Below are positions 40,856 through 44,332 of a stretch of 44,332 nucleotides of DNA, piece after piece (the first letter of the stretch is position 1; each line of letters starts with the position of its first letter). The translations under genes were made by a program, and so were the position numbers. Source of the DNA: Arcicella sp. (GTDB taxonomy: Bacteria > Bacteroidota > Bacteroidia > Cytophagales > Spirosomataceae); the NCBI GenBank assembly GCA_025356745.1, contig JANXRS010000030.1:1-44332 (forward strand). Direction: 5' to 3'. The notes below the pieces were generated by a model that did no database searches, was not told the origin of the DNA, and saw only the letters and a program-made list of their open reading frames with translations.

Positions 40856-41104
40856 ATAGTGCTTAATAATTTGATTTTGTATGAATAAGATTAAACTATT
40901 TTTCTGACATTTATAAGTTTTATACAAAAAACATGGAAATAGTACAAAAAATTATATAATTATATCAAGTAATATTTGTGTCTTTCCGTGAAAAATTTGT
41001 TCTATCTTTAAACATTGAGTTTCTTTGTAGTCGTTTTTAGTGGTGGGTTTTAAACTTATAAAATCAATCACTAAAAACCATCAACATAGAACTAAAGAAA
41101 ACGA

Positions 41105-42049
41105 ATGTTTATAAATGCAATTGCCAGCTTTTTGCCCGAGCAAATTATTACCAATGCCTATTTTGAACAACTTAATGGACTGACTGACGATTGGATTACG
41201 GAACGTACTGGTATTCGTGAACGTCGCAAAGCCTCAACCCAAGAAAATACGCATACGATGGCGATTGAAGCGGTGGATAAATTAATTCCCATTCTTCCTT
41301 ATGACATTTCTGAAATTGACCTAATCATTGGAGCAACTTACACGCCTTACGATTGTATTTTCACCCTGGGTCATGCTGTTCAGCATCACCTTAACGTCAG
41401 TGAAATTCCTGTAGTAACTATTTCTTCTGCTTGTTCATCTTTGCTGAATGCCGTCGAAATTGTGGAAGGCTATTTTGCTTTAAACAAGGCAACAAAAGCT
41501 TTGATTGTGGCATCTGAACATAACACCGCCTACAACAACGAAGACGACCCTAAGGCAGGACATCTTTGGGGAGATGGTGCTGTGGCGTTATCTATCTCGA
41601 AAACAAGGATTTCTGAAACTGATTGGGAAATAAAAGACGTTCTTACGGCTGGAGCTGCTAACGTGGGAAAAGCCTCTGAAAGTGTTACCTTAAAACCGCT
41701 GGAGAAGGGAATAGTAATGCCCTATGGAAAAGACGTTTTTATAAATGCTTGTACCTATATGCCTAAAGCCAGTTTACAAGTTTTGGAACGTAATAACCTT
41801 ACAATCAGCGACATAAAATATATTGCTCCTCACCAAGCTAATCTTAGAATCTCTAAAAATGTGGCTGGAACCTTGGGTGTTTCAGAAGATGTGATGCTTT
41901 CAAATATTCAGTACTTAGGAAATACAGGGTGTGCGGGATGTGCCATCGTCTTGGATGAAAATAAACATAAATTTGTGAAAGGAGATAAAATTATTGTTAC
42001 CGTTTTTGGGGGAGGATATTCTTACGGAGCGATGCTTTTAGAAATATAA
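41105..42049 (+). CDS. 3-oxoacyl-ACP synthase III family protein (FabH-like)
   Basis: A 314-residue thiolase-fold condensing enzyme. The Cys-His-Asn triad is visible: Cys110 in ISSACSS, His243 in APHQANLRI, and Asn273 in YLGNTGCAG. The N-terminus reads FINAIASFLPEQIITN and DDWITERTGIRERR, as in FabH. FabH joins acetyl-CoA to malonyl-ACP to begin fatty acid synthesis, but this family has many paralogues with other starter units, and no fatty acid genes are next to it, so the exact role is open. Cytoplasmic. A hairpin ending in a T-run lies 190 bases after the stop. Confidence 0.88.
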   Translation: MFINAIASFLPEQIITNAYFEQLNGLTDDWITERTGIRERRKASTQENTHTMAIEAVDKLIPILPYDISEIDLIIGATYTPYDCIFTLGHAVQHHLNVSEIPVVTISSACSSLLNAVEIVEGYFALNKATKALIVASEHNTAYNNEDDPKAGHLWGDGAVALSISKTRISETDWEIKDVLTAGAANVGKASESVTLKPLEKGIVMPYGKDVFINACTYMPKASLQVLERNNLTISDIKYIAPHQANLRISKNVAGTLGVSEDVMLSNIQYLGNTGCAGCAIVLDENKHKFVKGDKIIVTVFGGGYSYGAMLLEI

Positions 42050-42240
42050 ATTTTAATATACTAAATGGTTTATCGTTTAAACATTTCAAGTTAGCATCTG
42101 CCCTCAGTCGCTTTGTTGGATTAATTATTAAGTGTTTTTCATTACTGGTTTAATCGTCAATGATTTTATATTTATCATAGAATACAGACTTCTTTGACAG
42201 TAAAATCTATTTCAAAAGATTCTAGATAGTTAAATTAATA

Positions 42241-42278
42241 GCCGATTCAATTAATTTTGGGTCGGCATTACTTTTTTT
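42241..42278 (+). terminator. Possible terminator after the FabH-like gene
   Basis: A short GCCGA/TCGGC stem (42241-42245 with 42262-42266), extended weakly by AT pairs, then a T-run (42271-42278). It is 190 bases beyond the FabH-like gene's stop. Confidence 0.4.
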
Positions 42279-42329
42279 GTACCTTACGATAATCAAATTA
42301 CTCAACAATCTAAAAATTACAAAATTAAC

Positions 42330-43643
42330 ATGAAAAAAATCATTACTTTAATGGCATTGATTGGGTTTGTTTCGGCAAATTTACAGGGGCAAAATACTAC
42401 AGCCTTAAAAGCCAAAATTGCCCAAAAAGCCGAAAGTCTAGAAGCCAAAGTAGTGGCTTGGAGAAGACATTTTCACCAAAATCCAGAATTAGGTAATCGT
42501 GAATTCAAAACAGCCGAAAAAATAGCTAATCATCTTAAATCCTTAGGAATTGAAGTTCAAACGGGCGTTGGGAAAACGGGTGTTGTCGGCATTCTAAAAG
42601 GTGGAAAACCTGGTCCAGTTGTGGCTCTACGGGCAGATATGGATGGCTTACCTGTGAAAGAAAGGGTAGAAATCTCTTTCGCCTCAAAAGCTATTGGCGA
42701 ATATAATGGACAGCCCGTAGATGTTATGCACGCCTGTGGACACGATACGCACGTGGCGATTTTGATGGGAACGGCTGAGATTTTAGCTTCCATGAAAAAT
42801 GAATTGAAAGGTACTGTCAAATTCATCTTCCAACCCGCCGAAGAAGGGGCTCCCGAAGGCGAAGAGGGTGGCGCCGCTTTAATGATAAAAGAGGGAGTAC
42901 TAGAAAATCCAAAAGTAGATGTAATTTTTGGATTACACATTAACGCCCAAACTGAAGTTGGTAAAATCCGATACCGTCCAGGAGGAACCATGGCGAGTTC
43001 TGACTGGTTTAAAATAAAGGTCAAAGGCAAGCAAACGCACGGGGCAAGTCCATGGCAAGGCGTTGATCCCATTGTAACAGCTTCACAAATTGTGATGGGT
43101 CTTCAAACAATTGTTAGTAGAAATGCGCCACTTACAGAATCAGCGGCAGTCGTTACGGTCGGACAAATTACGGGTGGAGTCAGGAGTAATATTATTCCTG
43201 AGGAAGTGAACATGAATGGAACAATTCGTACGCTCGACCCTGCCGTGCAGGACATGATTCATGCTCGTATAGCTCAAATTGCCACAAATATTGCTCAAAG
43301 TGCAGGAGCAACGGCGGAAGTGAAAATTACAAAAATGTGCCCAATTACATTTAATGATATTGCTTTGACTGAAAAAATGATTCCGACTTTGGAAAGTGTT
43401 GCAGGTAAAGAAAATGTTTCTATCACAGCTGCGGCAACGGGTGCAGAGGATTATGCATTTTATCAACAAAAAGTACCAGGTTTATTCTTCTTTTTGGGGG
43501 GAGCGACCAAAGGAAAACCTGAAAGAGAAACTGCCCCACATCACACTCCTGATTTTTATATTGATGAAGCTGGCTTTGTTTTAGGCATGAAATCCATGGC
43601 AAGTTTAGTGGTTGATTATATGGAAAATGTAAATGTTAAATAA
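42330..43643 (+). CDS. Secreted M20-family metallopeptidase/amidohydrolase
   Basis: A 437-residue exported hydrolase: signal peptide MKKIITLMALIGFVSANLQGQ. The dimetal site signatures of the M20 amidohydrolase branch (hippurate/N-acyl-amino-acid type) are present: RADMDGLPVKE with the first metal Asp, HACGHDTHVAILMG (Cys136, His138), and FQPAEEGAPEGEEGG with the catalytic Glu pair. A dimerisation domain follows (MASSDWFKIKVKG onward). It would remove an N-acyl or N-aminoacyl group from amino acids or small peptides in the periplasm; which one is unknown. Transcribed alone, with a hairpin beyond the stop at 43656. Confidence 0.93.
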   Translation: MKKIITLMALIGFVSANLQGQNTTALKAKIAQKAESLEAKVVAWRRHFHQNPELGNREFKTAEKIANHLKSLGIEVQTGVGKTGVVGILKGGKPGPVVALRADMDGLPVKERVEISFASKAIGEYNGQPVDVMHACGHDTHVAILMGTAEILASMKNELKGTVKFIFQPAEEGAPEGEEGGAALMIKEGVLENPKVDVIFGLHINAQTEVGKIRYRPGGTMASSDWFKIKVKGKQTHGASPWQGVDPIVTASQIVMGLQTIVSRNAPLTESAAVVTVGQITGGVRSNIIPEEVNMNGTIRTLDPAVQDMIHARIAQIATNIAQSAGATAEVKITKMCPITFNDIALTEKMIPTLESVAGKENVSITAAATGAEDYAFYQQKVPGLFFFLGGATKGKPERETAPHHTPDFYIDEAGFVLGMKSMASLVVDYMENVNVK

Positions 43644-43655
43644 GGTTTATACAAA

Positions 43656-43688
43656 AAGGAAAGCTTCGTATAAAACGAAGCCTTCCTT
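43656..43688. terminator. Hairpin between convergent genes
   Basis: A 13-base stem with one A/C mismatch (AAGGAAAGCTTCG at 43656-43668 with CGAAGCCTTCCTT at 43676-43688), between the M20 gene and the minus-strand lipoprotein gene. T-runs are short, so the strength is uncertain, but its position suits a shared terminator. Confidence 0.6.
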
Positions 43689-43712
43689 AAACTAAAGCAA
43701 TATTTTATATGA

Positions 43713-44171
43713 TTATCTTCTTCTTTTCTTCCGTTTTATACGAGGATTGTGAGAATTTGACGTACTGGCTACTGCCTCTTCAGAACTTTTTATTTGCTTA
43801 ATTTTTTCCTCTAAATCATCAATTACACGGGCAGATATTTTTTTACTAGCATCGTTTGCTTCATTCAAAGATTTATATGCCACTTGAAGTTTATCATAAT
43901 CAGACTCCAATTCACCATATTTTTTACTTAAAGATTCAAAGTCATCTTTTCCGTCTTCTTGACATTTTACATAATCTTCGTTTTTACGTTTGAATTGGCT
44001 TTCCATACTGAAACGATAACTACTCAATTCTGCATTTTCTTGACGCTCCTTTTGTACTTGTACTTCTAGCCTACGGGCTTGGTCGTGAAGGTCAGTGATT
44101 TGTTTAGTATCTGTACAACTGGTTATACCCGCAAGTAAGGTTACTAATAAAAATAGGTAAATCTTTTTCAT
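43713..44171 (-). CDS. Coiled-coil lipoprotein of unknown function
   Basis: A 152-residue lipoprotein: signal MKKIYLFLLVTLLAGITSC with lipobox ITSC (Cys19). Residues about 22-130 are almost entirely charged heptad-rich helix (for example DLHDQARRLEVQVQKERQENAELSS and ESLSKKYGELESDYDKLQVA), a long coiled coil. The C-terminus (NPRIKRKKRRR) is strongly basic. Such lipoproteins often bridge envelope layers or bind peptidoglycan, but no specific family is recognised. It stands alone, convergent with the M20 gene. Confidence 0.8.
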   Translation of the reverse strand: MKKIYLFLLVTLLAGITSCTDTKQITDLHDQARRLEVQVQKERQENAELSSYRFSMESQFKRKNEDYVKCQEDGKDDFESLSKKYGELESDYDKLQVAYKSLNEANDASKKISARVIDDLEEKIKQIKSSEEAVASTSNSHNPRIKRKKRRR

Positions 44172-44332
44172 AAAAAATATTTTGGTTATAAATTATTCAG
44201 GTTGAACGCATTTAAAAATGCAATTTTGAGTTTAAAATCAATGAATAGTACAATTTTATAACTGTAATTTTGCCAGAAATAATAAATTGATGAAAATTTG
44301 AATCTGGTTTTAGGTTTATGTTAACATAAATA
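44172..44332. other. Window end, no gene seen
   Basis: AT-rich flank upstream of the lipoprotein gene, which should contain its promoter. The small palindrome GCATTTAAAAATGC at about 44208-44221 is the only notable feature. Confidence 0.4.

Noticed and set aside
42557-43072. A 171-residue frame on the minus strand over the M20 gene
   Set aside because: It is antisense to a well-supported enzyme gene and has no family features of its own.

Overview
The window is AT-rich and comes from a member of the Bacteroidota, most likely a Cytophagales bacterium close to the Arcicella/Flectobacillus/Emticicia group. This placement rests on gene content and style only. The arginine genes are clustered in the Bacteroidota way: a GNAT-type acetylglutamate synthase candidate, argG, argC and argD. 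Secreted proteins carry CHU_C-type (type IX secretion) tails and long Ig-like repeat arrays. A DUF3078 barrel, a choice-of-anchor A adhesin and several lipoproteins are present. Promoters of the Bacteroidota form (TTTG, about 20 bases, TAnnTTTG) can be read in front of proB and the tRNA. No phage, transposase, CRISPR array or rRNA was seen.

Layout. Positions 1-5250 (minus strand) hold an arginine biosynthesis cluster running argA-like GNAT, an unrecognised 187-residue protein, argG, argC, a small outer-membrane-type barrel and argD (cut by the window edge). Positions 5738-7597 (plus) hold aat and proB. Positions 7827-12177 hold a lipoprotein, a type IX secreted Ig-like protein and a Tat-exported Gfo/Idh/MocA oxidoreductase.

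Positions 12365-20229 (plus) are the most distinctive part. They encode a small secreted protein, an exported and membrane-anchored TPR-CHAT caspase-like protease, an ECF-type sigma factor, a one-pass membrane protein that looks like its anti-sigma factor, and then a cysteine-rich secreted protein, a DUF3078 barrel and a YD-like lipoprotein. The protease/sigma/membrane-inhibitor set resembles in logic the Craspase (Csx29-Csx30-sigma) pathway, but it sits in the envelope and has no CRISPR parts.

Positions 20305-26341 (minus) hold a lipoprotein and a giant adhesin with 15 Ig-like repeats. Positions 27031-33619 hold metabolic genes: SGNH hydrolase, APH-like kinase, HupE/UreJ membrane protein, GMC oxidoreductase, the cysE-cysM cysteine operon and a DCC thiol oxidoreductase. 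Positions 33780-44171 hold fabD, tRNA-Gln (with a partial copy of its 3' end upstream), a YncE/phosphoesterase fusion, a Fic protein with an operator-like repeat set at its promoter, rhlE, a FabH-like synthase, an M20 peptidase and a coiled-coil lipoprotein.

The cysE-cysM pair, the arginine cluster and fabD are ordinary housekeeping genes. The candidate system is 12365-20229, and secondary points of interest are the Fic operator, the tRNA 3'-end repeat and the insertion-like gene in the arginine cluster.
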